Below, piece by piece: positions 35,572 through 43,586 of a stretch of DNA of 64,000 bases. The notes below the pieces were generated by a model that worked only from the letters and a program-made list of their open reading frames with translations, had not been told where the DNA came from and ran no database searches. How positions within the stretch are numbered: the stretch's first letter is position 1; every line of letters begins with the position of its first letter. Origin of the DNA: Lysinibacillus alkalisoli (GTDB lineage: Bacteria; Bacillota; Bacilli; Bacillales_A; Planococcaceae); the NCBI RefSeq assembly GCF_014643595.1, contig NZ_BMJT01000002.1, positions 186,001 through 250,000 of the forward strand. The letters run 5' to 3'. Both the position numbers and the translations under genes were made by a program.

Positions 35572-35859
35572 ATGGGGAAATATTATATTGAGGTGTATCA
35601 TGGTATTTTACTTGCAAGGATAAAACGTGATCTAAAAGATGAACCATTGTTACTAAAACGTAATGAGCGATTATTACAAACAGTACGAGCAAAGGCTGAA
35701 CCATTGTTAAATGAGGCGCAACAAATGGAGGCAGCGCATTATTTTATACTTGTTAAGAAAAGTATTGCGTCTGCTATTGTAGAAGGAGATACAATGAGTT
35801 ATCAAGTGTTACTTTGCGCTATTTATCAATTATCTGGGCATTGGGGGGATGGACAATAA
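35572..35859 (+). CDS. hypothetical protein, 95 residues
   Basis: A small soluble helical protein that I do not recognise. KYYIEVYHGILLARIKRDL is a likely beta-then-helix start; the remainder is helical (EAQQMEAAHYFILVKKSIASAIVE). The ATG at 35572 with AAAGGTGG eight bases upstream is preferred to the frame opening at 35530. A terminator follows. It is divergent from the coiled-coil protein and may share its promoter region. Confidence 0.6.
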   Translation: MGKYYIEVYHGILLARIKRDLKDEPLLLKRNERLLQTVRAKAEPLLNEAQQMEAAHYFILVKKSIASAIVEGDTMSYQVLLCAIYQLSGHWGDGQ

Positions 35860-35884
35860 GTAAGGTTAGGAGTTGAACATTGTA

Positions 35885-35922
35885 AAAGGCATTGCCCCAT
35901 CAGATGAGGGGCAATGCTTTTT
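35885..35922. terminator. terminator between convergent genes
   Basis: GCATTGCCCC and GGGGCAATGC pair around ATCAGATGA and are followed by TTTTT, between the small plus-strand gene and the hydrolase gene on the other strand. Confidence 0.85.
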
Positions 35923-36917
35923 CATGACTTTGTGTTGTATGAAGGATTAGCGGAAAAGTGTTGACTGATAAAGTGGTCTGTTGTTTCCCAATAAAGATCA
36001 GGGTTTACTTTGACAGCATCTCCGTGATTAGCGCCTTCAATAATAAGTTTTTGTTTATCGCCTTTAGTAGCAGCATATACTTTATCAAGCATATCATAAG
36101 GGACAAAAGAATCTTGATCCCCATGAATGAATAACATCGGTATAGTATTATGTGTTAATTGCTTAACAGCAGATGCCTCATATAAATCATAACCTGCTTT
36201 TAATTGAGTCACTGTATTAGCAGCCTGCATGACAGGGAAAGGGGGTAAGCCAAATAAATCATCAAGTTGATAAGTAAAGACCTCATTAACCGCAGTGTAC
36301 CCACAATCCTCAATCATTACTTTCACGTGATGAGGGAGTTTTTCTCCAGCAGTCATCATTACTGTAGCAGCGCCCATAGAAACACCAAAGAGGCCAATTT
36401 CTGCATCAGATTGTTGCTGAATGACAATATCGATCCATTGTTTCATATCTAGACGGTCATGCCATCCCATACCAATATAGTCACCTTCACTTTTCCCATG
36501 CCCGCGTAAATCCATCGCTAATACATTGTAGCCTTGTTCATAAAAGTGACGAATATAACGCGTCATTTCACTAGCTTTACTTGTATAGCCATGGGCAACA
36601 ATCATCCATTGATTTGTATCATTAACCTGTTCATAGATATAACCTACAAGCTTTAAATCATCAAAAGATTTCATCGTTTTTTCACGAGGTTCATGGTCAA
36701 GTTTGAAACGTTCATCCTCGTCTTGCTCTGACGTCTCATTTTGTATATTAATGAAGGGGCTAGCCTCTAAATGTTCGTTATCTTGTAGAAACTCCTTTTC
36801 ATCTTGGGCATTTAACGCGAAATTATAAAAATAAAGACCGATACCAAAATAAGCAAGAATGACAATACCTAACGTGGCACTAAGCCCAATTAGCCATGCT
36901 TTTTTTATGTTGCTCAC
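35922..36917 (-). CDS. membrane-anchored alpha/beta hydrolase
   Basis: The 331-residue protein starts with a membrane anchor (residues 9-31) and then an extracytoplasmic alpha/beta-hydrolase domain. The nucleophile elbow is GVSMGAA, the oxyanion region VAHGYTSKASEM, AMDLRGHGKSEG is the conserved second strand, HGDQDSFVP carries the acid residue, and GANHGDA provides the histidine. It resembles B. subtilis YqkD and related hydrolases; substrate unknown. The start is GTG with GAGAGGAT upstream. Confidence 0.88.
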   Translation of the reverse strand: MSNIKKAWLIGLSATLGIVILAYFGIGLYFYNFALNAQDEKEFLQDNEHLEASPFINIQNETSEQDEDERFKLDHEPREKTMKSFDDLKLVGYIYEQVNDTNQWMIVAHGYTSKASEMTRYIRHFYEQGYNVLAMDLRGHGKSEGDYIGMGWHDRLDMKQWIDIVIQQQSDAEIGLFGVSMGAATVMMTAGEKLPHHVKVMIEDCGYTAVNEVFTYQLDDLFGLPPFPVMQAANTVTQLKAGYDLYEASAVKQLTHNTIPMLFIHGDQDSFVPYDMLDKVYAATKGDKQKLIIEGANHGDAVKVNPDLYWETTDHFISQHFSANPSYNTKS

Positions 36918-36978
36918 ATCCTCTCAATAGGCAACATTATCATAAATCGCGTTATTTTTCTTCGTTTTTTGTCTTTTA

Positions 36979-37380
36979 TTAAAAGATGGGGACAAGCATT
37001 TCACAATATGCATGAGCAATCATTTTTTCACTATAACGTTCGATAATAGGTGCATCTCTTATTGTCAAAGCTAATGTAGGAAGTTGTGCCCAAAAATGCG
37101 TCACCCCTTCTACTGTATGTGGAATGGTAAAAACAGCGTATTTCCCATCTGGAAAGGGTTGCTGCTGTAAAGAGGGGTGAGCTGCATCTGTAACTCCAAC
37201 ATCATAGCGACACTCGCTAGCAGTTGTGAGAGCTGGGTTATCTTGAGCAATGGCATATATCGTATGCTGTGGTGCTAGTTTTCTTATTTTGTTAATTAAT
37301 ACACGGTTACCTTCTCCATAAGGGCCTTGTTGACGTAAATAGTACAATAATGTGTGTGTAATGTTTTCAATATGATACAT
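36979..37380 (-). CDS. GyrI-like small-molecule-binding domain protein
   Basis: The 133-residue protein has the beta-alpha pattern of the SOUL/GyrI-like superfamily, also seen as the effector-binding domain of AraC-type regulators. YDVGVTDAAH, GKYAVFTIPHTVEG and FWAQLP are family landmarks. There is no attached DNA-binding domain. The longer frame from 37455 is rejected because AGGAGGCGATACA precedes the ATG at 37380. Stand-alone forms may bind toxic compounds or modify partners; the ligand is unknown. Confidence 0.82.
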   Translation of the reverse strand: MYHIENITHTLLYYLRQQGPYGEGNRVLINKIRKLAPQHTIYAIAQDNPALTTASECRYDVGVTDAAHPSLQQQPFPDGKYAVFTIPHTVEGVTHFWAQLPTLALTIRDAPIIERYSEKMIAHAYCEMLVPIF

Positions 37381-37535
37381 TGTATCGCCTCCTGCAATTA
37401 GCATAATTTCCTTTAAAATATTTTTCAACAATAATTTTAAAAGAATACAAAGCAAGGATGTAATGTTAATGATTGAAGGAGAGTAGAAATGATGTGTATA
37501 ATGAGAATATTATGATAGGAAAGTGAGTGGTTAAA

Positions 37536-37589
37536 ATGATAGTCAGCTCTAAAACAATTCAACCAACTAAGGAGAGTGTTGGTTTATAA
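37536..37589 (+). CDS. possible 17-codon leader peptide before the methyltransferase gene
   Basis: ATG...TAA encodes MIVSSKTIQPTKESVGL in the 5' region of the methyltransferase gene. Its stop lies in the loop of a hairpin (GGAGAGT at 37571 / ACTCTCC at 37590). A GGAAAGTGAG sequence precedes it, but not an ideal ribosome binding site. It could be a leader peptide or a chance frame. Confidence 0.3.
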   Translation: MIVSSKTIQPTKESVGL

Positions 37590-37625
37590 ACTCTCCACAA
37601 TTACAATTATTGAGGAGAAGATAAT

Positions 37626-38375
37626 ATGTACAGTTCATATGGTAAACTTTGCACAGCACTATACGATTTCACAAAACCGACAGGATATTCGATTGATGGG
37701 GATATGGAATACTATGAAAGTCGTTTAAAAAATGTTAAAGGAAAAGTGTTAGAGGCGGGCGTTGGTTCAGGACGTGTCTTATTGCCTTTTTTAGCAAAAG
37801 GTATGGTTATAGAAGGGATAGATAACTCAGAAGAAATGTTAGCTGCGTGTCGAGATAAAGCAAAAGCTCTGCATGTAACGCCAACACTATACAACGCTGA
37901 TTTAAGTGACTTTTCGTTAGGTGAAACATATGAGGCTGTCATTGTGCCAAGTGGTACATTTTGTTTGATTGAGGATGCAAAAGGCGCCTTACAGAGCTTT
38001 TACAACCACCTTACTGTAGGTGGCAAGGTGGTAATTGATCTATTATTACCTATTGATTTTGTACAAGGTGAAATCACGACAGATTATTTTGAGATGACTC
38101 CAACAACAGGGATTTCTTTAGAAAGTAAATTAGTCGAAATAGATTGGGTAGCACAGCGAACCATTACGTATTTAAAGTATGAGCAATGGCAAGATGGCGT
38201 ATTGCAAGAAGCAGAACTCCAAAAATTCACCTTATATTGGTATGGTGTACGTGAGTTTATGTATATGTTAGAAGAAGTAGGATTCACAGACATTACGGTG
38301 AGTACGGATTATACATTTGGTAAGCAACCAACAGCTACTAGTTCATTATTAACGTTTGAAGCGATAAAAAAATAA
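37626..38375 (+). CDS. SAM-dependent methyltransferase, class I
   Basis: The 249-residue enzyme has the class I SAM motif VLEAGVGSGRVLLPF, with motif II-like IEGIDNSEEML and a post-II YNADLSDFSL. The downstream beta strands are of the YcgJ/Methyltransf_25-like group. It has no membrane segments. GAGGAG precedes the ATG. The substrate cannot be deduced; the surrounding genes do not indicate a pathway. Confidence 0.88.
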   Translation: MYSSYGKLCTALYDFTKPTGYSIDGDMEYYESRLKNVKGKVLEAGVGSGRVLLPFLAKGMVIEGIDNSEEMLAACRDKAKALHVTPTLYNADLSDFSLGETYEAVIVPSGTFCLIEDAKGALQSFYNHLTVGGKVVIDLLLPIDFVQGEITTDYFEMTPTTGISLESKLVEIDWVAQRTITYLKYEQWQDGVLQEAELQKFTLYWYGVREFMYMLEEVGFTDITVSTDYTFGKQPTATSSLLTFEAIKK

Positions 38376-38402
38376 GCTAAACTTGTACTATAGTATGCTT
38401 GT

Positions 38403-38443
38403 AAAAAACATGTGGTGATTGTGAAAATCGCCACATGTTTTTA
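38403..38443. terminator. terminator after the methyltransferase gene
   Basis: AAAAACATGTGGTGATT and AATCGCCACATGTTTTT form a hairpin with loop GTGA, next to T-rich sequence. It separates the convergent response regulator gene. Confidence 0.82.
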
Positions 38444-38507
38444 TTTTGATTAGAGGATAAATAAGATCGTGTTACGTGATATATGTATGGTCATACTAGT
38501 ATACGTA

Positions 38508-39149
38508 TTAAGCCATTTTATAACCTGTTCCAAAGACAGTGTCAATAATTGTAGCACCTAATTTTTTTCGTAATCGCTGTACATGTACATCAACGGTGCG
38601 CAAGCCGCCTTCAAAGTCAAAGTCCCATACCGTATCTAAAATGGCTTCACGTGTGAATACTTGATTTCTATGTTCAGCAAATAATAAAAGAAGATCATAT
38701 TCTTTTGGCTTTAAGGCAATTACCTCGTTATGTTTAGTAACAGTATGAGCCAGAATGTCAATAATAATGCCTTCTGTTAGTTTAATGGTAGGTGAAACAG
38801 TGGTTTGTTTTCGTAATTGTACACGCACACGAGCGAGCACTTCTCGTATATCAAAAGGTTTAGTGATATAGTCATTAGCACCAAGTTCTAATCCAACGAT
38901 TTTATCTGTAATGTCATCACGTGCCGTTAACATAATAATCGGCAAGTGTAGTTGTTTGCATAATTCAAAACCTGTAGTATCAGGTAACATCACATCTAAA
39001 ATGACTACATCAATATAAGTTGTTCGTGCATATTCGAGTGCTTTAGCACCTGTTGTTGCATGTAAGGCAGTAAAGCCATCACGTCTTAAACTGTAGGTTA
39101 AAATATCCGCAATATGTGCGTCATCTTCTACAACTAAAATAGTTTCCAT
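38508..39149 (-). CDS. OmpR/PhoB-family response regulator (orphan)
   Basis: The 213-residue protein has a receiver domain with VVEDD and the phosphoacceptor aspartate in DVVILDVMLPD, the conserved MLTARDD threonine, and the FDIREVLARVRV lysine/helix. The C-terminal DNA-binding domain has the winged-helix features LTPKEYDLL-like segment (LKPKEYDLLLLFAEHRN) and VDVHVQRLRKK. No histidine kinase gene is adjacent, so its partner is elsewhere. GGAGTGGAATT precedes the ATG. Confidence 0.92.
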   Translation of the reverse strand: METILVVEDDAHIADILTYSLRRDGFTALHATTGAKALEYARTTYIDVVILDVMLPDTTGFELCKQLHLPIIMLTARDDITDKIVGLELGANDYITKPFDIREVLARVRVQLRKQTTVSPTIKLTEGIIIDILAHTVTKHNEVIALKPKEYDLLLLFAEHRNQVFTREAILDTVWDFDFEGGLRTVDVHVQRLRKKLGATIIDTVFGTGYKMA

Positions 39150-39281
39150 AATTCCACTCCTTTGTCATATCTACTATAAAAGACTTGTTGGGAGAATGTA
39201 AACACGAAAATATAATCCGTCTGCTTATTCATCACAACGTAGCAAAAATAGTAAAAAAACCAACAAACGAACACATGTCGA

Positions 39282-39785
39282 TTAGTTGGTTTTAGTATCG
39301 TCTTTAATCGCCGTATTGTTATCAAAGTGCTGACTCATCTTATGTAATGCACACAATAATAAGGCAAAGATGAGAGCAAGGCTTATCATCCAGTAAAGTG
39401 GCGCTACAAACGGGAGTGGTAAGATGATAAAAGCAAGTAAAGTGAGCGCAGTAACATGTAAAAAGGTAAGCCATAAAGAATGTTGCGCCCATGTGTCTGC
39501 AAATAAGGTGCCACATAATAAGACGAGTGCTAGCCAAAAAGCTGTCATATCGTCAATATGCAAAATCGATCGGGACCCTAATAAGATGACTCTAGCAATG
39601 ATATAGCATAACGGGAAAGCCAGTATAAAGCCTATAGCTGTTAACCATTTGTCTGGTAACCAAAATAATTGTAGGCCTAATAAAAGTAAAATGCTAATCA
39701 AACCAATATAAAAGAAAGGCGGCAATTGTCCTGTAACAATGATTTTTATAAATTGTATGCCTTCATACCAAAGCCATGCCTTCAC
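39282..39785 (-). CDS. membrane protein coupled to the AraC regulator gene
   Basis: The 167-residue protein is hydrophobic with five membrane segments and a short cytoplasmic C-terminus (MSQHFDNNTAIKDDTKTN). I recognise no family. The GTG start overlaps the AraC-gene stop by four bases (GTGA), with no separate ribosome binding site, so translation is coupled and the products probably act together. A helper or sensor role for the regulator is a guess only. Confidence 0.68.
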   Translation of the reverse strand: MKAWLWYEGIQFIKIIVTGQLPPFFYIGLISILLLLGLQLFWLPDKWLTAIGFILAFPLCYIIARVILLGSRSILHIDDMTAFWLALVLLCGTLFADTWAQHSLWLTFLHVTALTLLAFIILPLPFVAPLYWMISLALIFALLLCALHKMSQHFDNNTAIKDDTKTN

Positions 39786-40645
39786 TGTTCAAAATCCAGA
39801 TTTTGAGGTGCTTCGTTAATTTCTCCCACAAGGTCTACCGCAGTTGTCGGTACGTTATCATCCACTTCTTCAAATTTTATACCATCCATCCATACTATAC
39901 CTGTTCCTTGTAATAATATACCAAAAGAGATAGCTGTGGCATGATTTGGCACGTCCAAGACAATACTATAGTAATTCCAGTCCATCGTTCCTGTAATAGG
40001 GCGTTCATACATATTATCAAATTGCAAAACTTCCCCTTGAGCATTATCAATACGCATCCATAAGCCAGCAAAACTACTCACATTTTCTGCTTTTACAAAA
40101 GCAGATAAACGAATGCGTTTGTTAAGGTAATTTGTCGCTTTGCATTGTTGCATTAATGTAGCAAAAGTTTCGTTGGTAGCCGTTATACTATAGAGTTTAG
40201 CAGAACGCATACCACCATGTACGATTTTGTGATCAAGCGTAATCGCATAATCTGCAGGGTTACTGCCTGATAGTAGCCAACCCGTAATTGTTGTCATAAT
40301 TTTTCGCTCCTTTTGAAGTAACACTGTAAAATGTTGTCGATATTGTTTTGGTGTTAAAGCAAATTGATGTTTAAAGGCTCTTGTAAAAGCTGCTTGAGAC
40401 TGAAATTCTGCTTCAAGTGCAATAACAAGTATGGGACGTTTAGTTAAGCGTAACTGTAACGATGCCTGTACTAAGCGACGCATGCGCACATATTGTTCAG
40501 GTGTTATGCCCATTTGCTTTTTGAAGATACGCAAAAAGTGAAATTTTGATAAGTGCGCCACTTGTGCCATATCTTCTAAGGTGGGCATATATTCACTTTG
40601 TTCAATTAGTGTTAATACACGTTGAATACTGTCATCATAACGCAT
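39782..40645 (-). CDS. AraC-family regulator with C-terminal jelly-roll-like domain
   Basis: The 287-residue protein has an N-terminal AraC DNA-binding domain (residues 1-105) with LEDMAQVAHLSKFHFLRIFK and SQAAFTRAFKHQF, the latter near the family consensus. In contrast to most AraC members the DNA-binding domain is first, followed by a beta-rich region with MDWNYYSIVLDVP and GIVWMDGIKFEEV, as in carbohydrate-binding-like domains. It lies divergently to the iron-uptake operon, separated by the Fur box. AAAGGAG supports the ATG at 40645. Confidence 0.85.
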   Translation of the reverse strand: MRYDDSIQRVLTLIEQSEYMPTLEDMAQVAHLSKFHFLRIFKKQMGITPEQYVRMRRLVQASLQLRLTKRPILVIALEAEFQSQAAFTRAFKHQFALTPKQYRQHFTVLLQKERKIMTTITGWLLSGSNPADYAITLDHKIVHGGMRSAKLYSITATNETFATLMQQCKATNYLNKRIRLSAFVKAENVSSFAGLWMRIDNAQGEVLQFDNMYERPITGTMDWNYYSIVLDVPNHATAISFGILLQGTGIVWMDGIKFEEVDDNVPTTAVDLVGEINEAPQNLDFEQ

Positions 40646-40819
40646 TCCCTTCACTCCTTTATGTTAGTAGTATAACGATAATACAATGATTGTTTTTGAT
40701 TGAAATTGCTATTTGTGCGAGGTAATAAAGTTGCGATCTGGTCATTTGCCGAAAAGAGATGCGCATTTGCCGAATAATAACTCATTGAAAAACACTCTCA
40801 ATTAAAATAGAATTATGTT

Positions 40820-40834
40820 TGATAATCATTATCA
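40820..40834. promoter_or_regulatory. Fur box upstream of the siderophore transporter operon
   Basis: TGATAATCATTATCA is a perfect 7-1-7 match to the Bacillus Fur consensus. It lies just upstream of the ABC ATPase start, predicting iron-responsive repression. Confidence 0.92.
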
Positions 40835-40848
40835 ATTGAGGTGAGTAT

Positions 40849-41625
40849 ATGATAGATGTAGAACATATTAAGGTTGGCTATAACGATACGACAATTATAG
40901 AGAATCTTTCTGTGAACATACCGAGAGGAAAAATAACAACGATTATCGGTCCTAACGGTTGTGGGAAATCGACCTTATTAAAGACGATAGCTCGGATTTT
41001 AAAAGCGAGTGATGGTGCGATTTTATTAGATGGTAAAACAATTGCTACAACAAGCTCTAAAGAGATTGCTAAGAAAATGGCTATTTTACCTCAAACAGCA
41101 GAGGCTCCAGCAGGGTTAACTGTGCGCGAACTTATAACATATGGACGTTTCCCGCACCAGTCACGCTTTGGCAAGTTAAAGCAAGAAGATACAGACGCCA
41201 TTGACTGGGCATTACAAGCGACTAATTTAAGCGAATTCCATAATCGTCCCATTGAAGCTTTATCTGGTGGGCAACGTCAGCGTGTGTGGATTGCGATGGC
41301 ATTAGCGCAAGATACAGATATTGTTATATTGGATGAGCCTACAACTTATTTAGATATGGCGCATCAGCTTGATGTTTTACAATTATTAGCCCGTTTAAAT
41401 CAAGAGCAAGAAAAAACCATTATCATGGTACTGCATGATTTAAACCATGCATCGCGTTTCTCTCATTATTTAATTGCGATGCGAGCGGGGCAACTTGTGA
41501 CAGAAGGTACACCCGCAGAAGTAATGACAGCCTCGGTCTTACAGCAAGTGTTTCAAATACAGGCTATGTTAACGGCTTGTCCATTTAGTCAAAATCCCAT
41601 CTGTTTATCATATGGTAAAGCATAA
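40849..41625 (+). CDS. iron-siderophore ABC transporter ATP-binding protein (FecE/FepC type)
   Basis: The 258-residue ATPase has Walker A GPNGCGKST, the FecE-like LPQTAEAPAGLTVRELITYGR segment, signature LSGGQRQRVWIAMALAQ, Walker B DIVILDEPTTYLD and IIMVLHDLNHASR. It energises import of ferric siderophores at the membrane. It is the first gene in an operon with two binding proteins and a permease, following the Fur box. GAGGTGAGTAT precedes the ATG. Confidence 0.95.
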   Translation: MIDVEHIKVGYNDTTIIENLSVNIPRGKITTIIGPNGCGKSTLLKTIARILKASDGAILLDGKTIATTSSKEIAKKMAILPQTAEAPAGLTVRELITYGRFPHQSRFGKLKQEDTDAIDWALQATNLSEFHNRPIEALSGGQRQRVWIAMALAQDTDIVILDEPTTYLDMAHQLDVLQLLARLNQEQEKTIIMVLHDLNHASRFSHYLIAMRAGQLVTEGTPAEVMTASVLQQVFQIQAMLTACPFSQNPICLSYGKA

Positions 41626-41640
41626 AGAAGGAGCATCAAC

Positions 41641-42603
41641 ATGAAGAAAATAATAGTAGTATTAGTCATTTTAACATTAGCATTGGCAGGATGTATGAAA
41701 AAAGAAGAAGAACCAGCTGCTAAAGAAACAATAGGCAATAAAATTGTAGTAGAAGATATTTATGGCAAACAGGAATTTGATAAACCTTTTACACGTGTTG
41801 CGGCATTAGAGTGGAATATTGTGGAGGAGTTGCTAGCAGTAGGTGTACAACCAGCAGCTGTAGCCGATATTGAAGGTTTTAATACATGGGTGACCATTGA
41901 TAAAAAATTAGCAGATGGCATTGTAGATGTTGGGCAGCGTAATGAGCCTAATATCGAGGAAATTGCTAAAGCTAAACCTGATTTAATTATTGGACTGAAA
42001 AATCACGAGCCCATTAAAGCAGAGTTAGAGAAAATCGCTCCAGTCGTATTGTTTGACCATGCATCAGAAGAAGCAACTAAAGATTTATATCAAGCAATGA
42101 TTGTATCGCTAGAAAACACTGGTAAATTAGTTGGTAAAGAGCAAGAAGCGAAAGAAGCAATCGCTCATTTAGAAGCACAAATGGCTGAGGCAAAAACAGC
42201 ATTAGCTCAAGCCAATCTTGCTACAAAAGAATTTTTATTTACACAGGCGTTTACCGTCAATGAAGCACCGACATTCCGATTATTTACACCAAATAGTACT
42301 GTGAGTCATGTGTTAGAAGGAATGGGATTAACGAATCGGATGCAAGATCAAACGCCACAGCCATGGGGCATGCTTGAGACTAATGTAGAAGGCGTAGCGA
42401 AGTACCAAGAAGCGATGTTACTTCATACAGTACAAAAAGAAGATCCACTTTTTAAAAACTTAGCTAACAATAAAGCTTGGAATAATTTCGCCTTTGTTAA
42501 AAATAATGAAATGTATGATTTAGGCGGTGGTGTATGGACGTTTGGCAGTGTGTTATCTGCAGAAACATTAATTAAAAACGTTGTGACAACAATGACAAAA
42601 TAA
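41641..42603 (+). CDS. iron-siderophore binding lipoprotein, paralogue 1
   Basis: The 320-residue lipoprotein has a signal peptide with lipobox ALAGC (cysteine 18), followed by a type III FecB/FhuD periplasmic-binding fold. ALEWNIVEELLAVGVQP, VGQRNEPNIEEIAKAKPDLI and GVWTFGSVLSAETL match the YfiY/FecB-like group of Bacillus, which binds ferric hydroxamate or citrate-type siderophores. GGCTTGT-like end of the ATPase is 15 bases upstream, and AGAAGGAG precedes the ATG. It is closely similar to its neighbour. Confidence 0.92.
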   Translation: MKKIIVVLVILTLALAGCMKKEEEPAAKETIGNKIVVEDIYGKQEFDKPFTRVAALEWNIVEELLAVGVQPAAVADIEGFNTWVTIDKKLADGIVDVGQRNEPNIEEIAKAKPDLIIGLKNHEPIKAELEKIAPVVLFDHASEEATKDLYQAMIVSLENTGKLVGKEQEAKEAIAHLEAQMAEAKTALAQANLATKEFLFTQAFTVNEAPTFRLFTPNSTVSHVLEGMGLTNRMQDQTPQPWGMLETNVEGVAKYQEAMLLHTVQKEDPLFKNLANNKAWNNFAFVKNNEMYDLGGGVWTFGSVLSAETLIKNVVTTMTK

Positions 42604-42616
42604 GAGGTGCGCTCAC

Positions 42617-43582
42617 TTGAAAAAATTATGGTTAACGTTAATGATACTTTCCGCTGTACTAGCAGGTTGTATGAAAAAGGAAGAAAACACATCACCAGCA
42701 ACAAGCGAAAAAAACGATAAAATTGTAGTAGAAGATGCTTATGGCAAACATGATTTTGAAGGCCCACAACAAAAGGTTGTTGCATTAGAATGGAGTTTGG
42801 CCGAGGAATTATTGGCTGTTGGTGTGCAGCCAACAGGTGTAGCGGATATCGAAAACTTTAATAAATGGGTAACTATTGATGCTACATTAGCTGATGATGT
42901 GGTAGATGTTGGGCAGCGTACAGAACCTAATATTGAAGAGATTGCTAAACTGCAACCCGATGTTATTTTAGGCATGAAGGGACGTCATGAAAAAGTAAAA
43001 GCGGAACTAGAGAAGATTGCACCTGTACTATTATATGATAGTGCAACTCCTGAAGCACAAAAGGATTTATATGCGCATATGATAAATACATTAACACAAA
43101 ATGCGACATTAGTAGGTAAACAGCAAGAGGCAAAAGAAGCCATCGCTAAGCTAGAGGCACGTATTACGACGGCTAAGGACAAGCTAAAAGATGTGGATTT
43201 ACCTACAAAAAACTTTGTATTTACTCAAGCGTTCTCAGTGAATGAAGCACCGACATTCCGCATTTTCACACCAAATGCCATAGTAAGTCATGTGTTAGAA
43301 GGAATGGGGCTCACCAATCGCATTCAAGATCAAGCAGATGCTTCAGGTTTAGTAGAGACTAATGTGGAAGGCTTAAGTGCGTATCAAGATGCTTTATTGA
43401 TTTATACTGTGCAAGAGGATGACCCTTTATTTAAAAATCTAGCGAATAATCAGGCATGGAATAATTTTGATTTTGTGAAAAAAGAAGCGCTCTATGATGC
43501 AGGGGCGGGTGTATGGACATTTGGTAGTGTGTTATCCATGGAAACACTCGTTGACCAAGTAGAAAAAGCGTTGGTGCAGTGA
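42617..43582 (+). CDS. iron-siderophore binding lipoprotein, paralogue 2
   Basis: The 321-residue lipoprotein is a tandem paralogue of the preceding gene; most blocks are repeated (ALEWSLAEELLAVGVQP, VGQRTEPNIEEIAKLQPDVI, NEAPTFRIFTPNA, VWTFGSVLSMETL). The signal peptide has the lipobox VLAGC. It starts at TTG, preceded by AAGAGGTG. Duplication of a binding protein under one permease may allow two different siderophores. Which one is bound cannot be stated. Confidence 0.92.
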   Translation: MKKLWLTLMILSAVLAGCMKKEENTSPATSEKNDKIVVEDAYGKHDFEGPQQKVVALEWSLAEELLAVGVQPTGVADIENFNKWVTIDATLADDVVDVGQRTEPNIEEIAKLQPDVILGMKGRHEKVKAELEKIAPVLLYDSATPEAQKDLYAHMINTLTQNATLVGKQQEAKEAIAKLEARITTAKDKLKDVDLPTKNFVFTQAFSVNEAPTFRIFTPNAIVSHVLEGMGLTNRIQDQADASGLVETNVEGLSAYQDALLIYTVQEDDPLFKNLANNQAWNNFDFVKKEALYDAGAGVWTFGSVLSMETLVDQVEKALVQ

Positions 43583-43586
43583 TAGT

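Noticed and set aside
39134-39325. 63-codon minus-strand frame upstream of the response regulator
   Set aside because: It overlaps the start of the response regulator and the end of the membrane protein gene, and it has no ribosome binding site.
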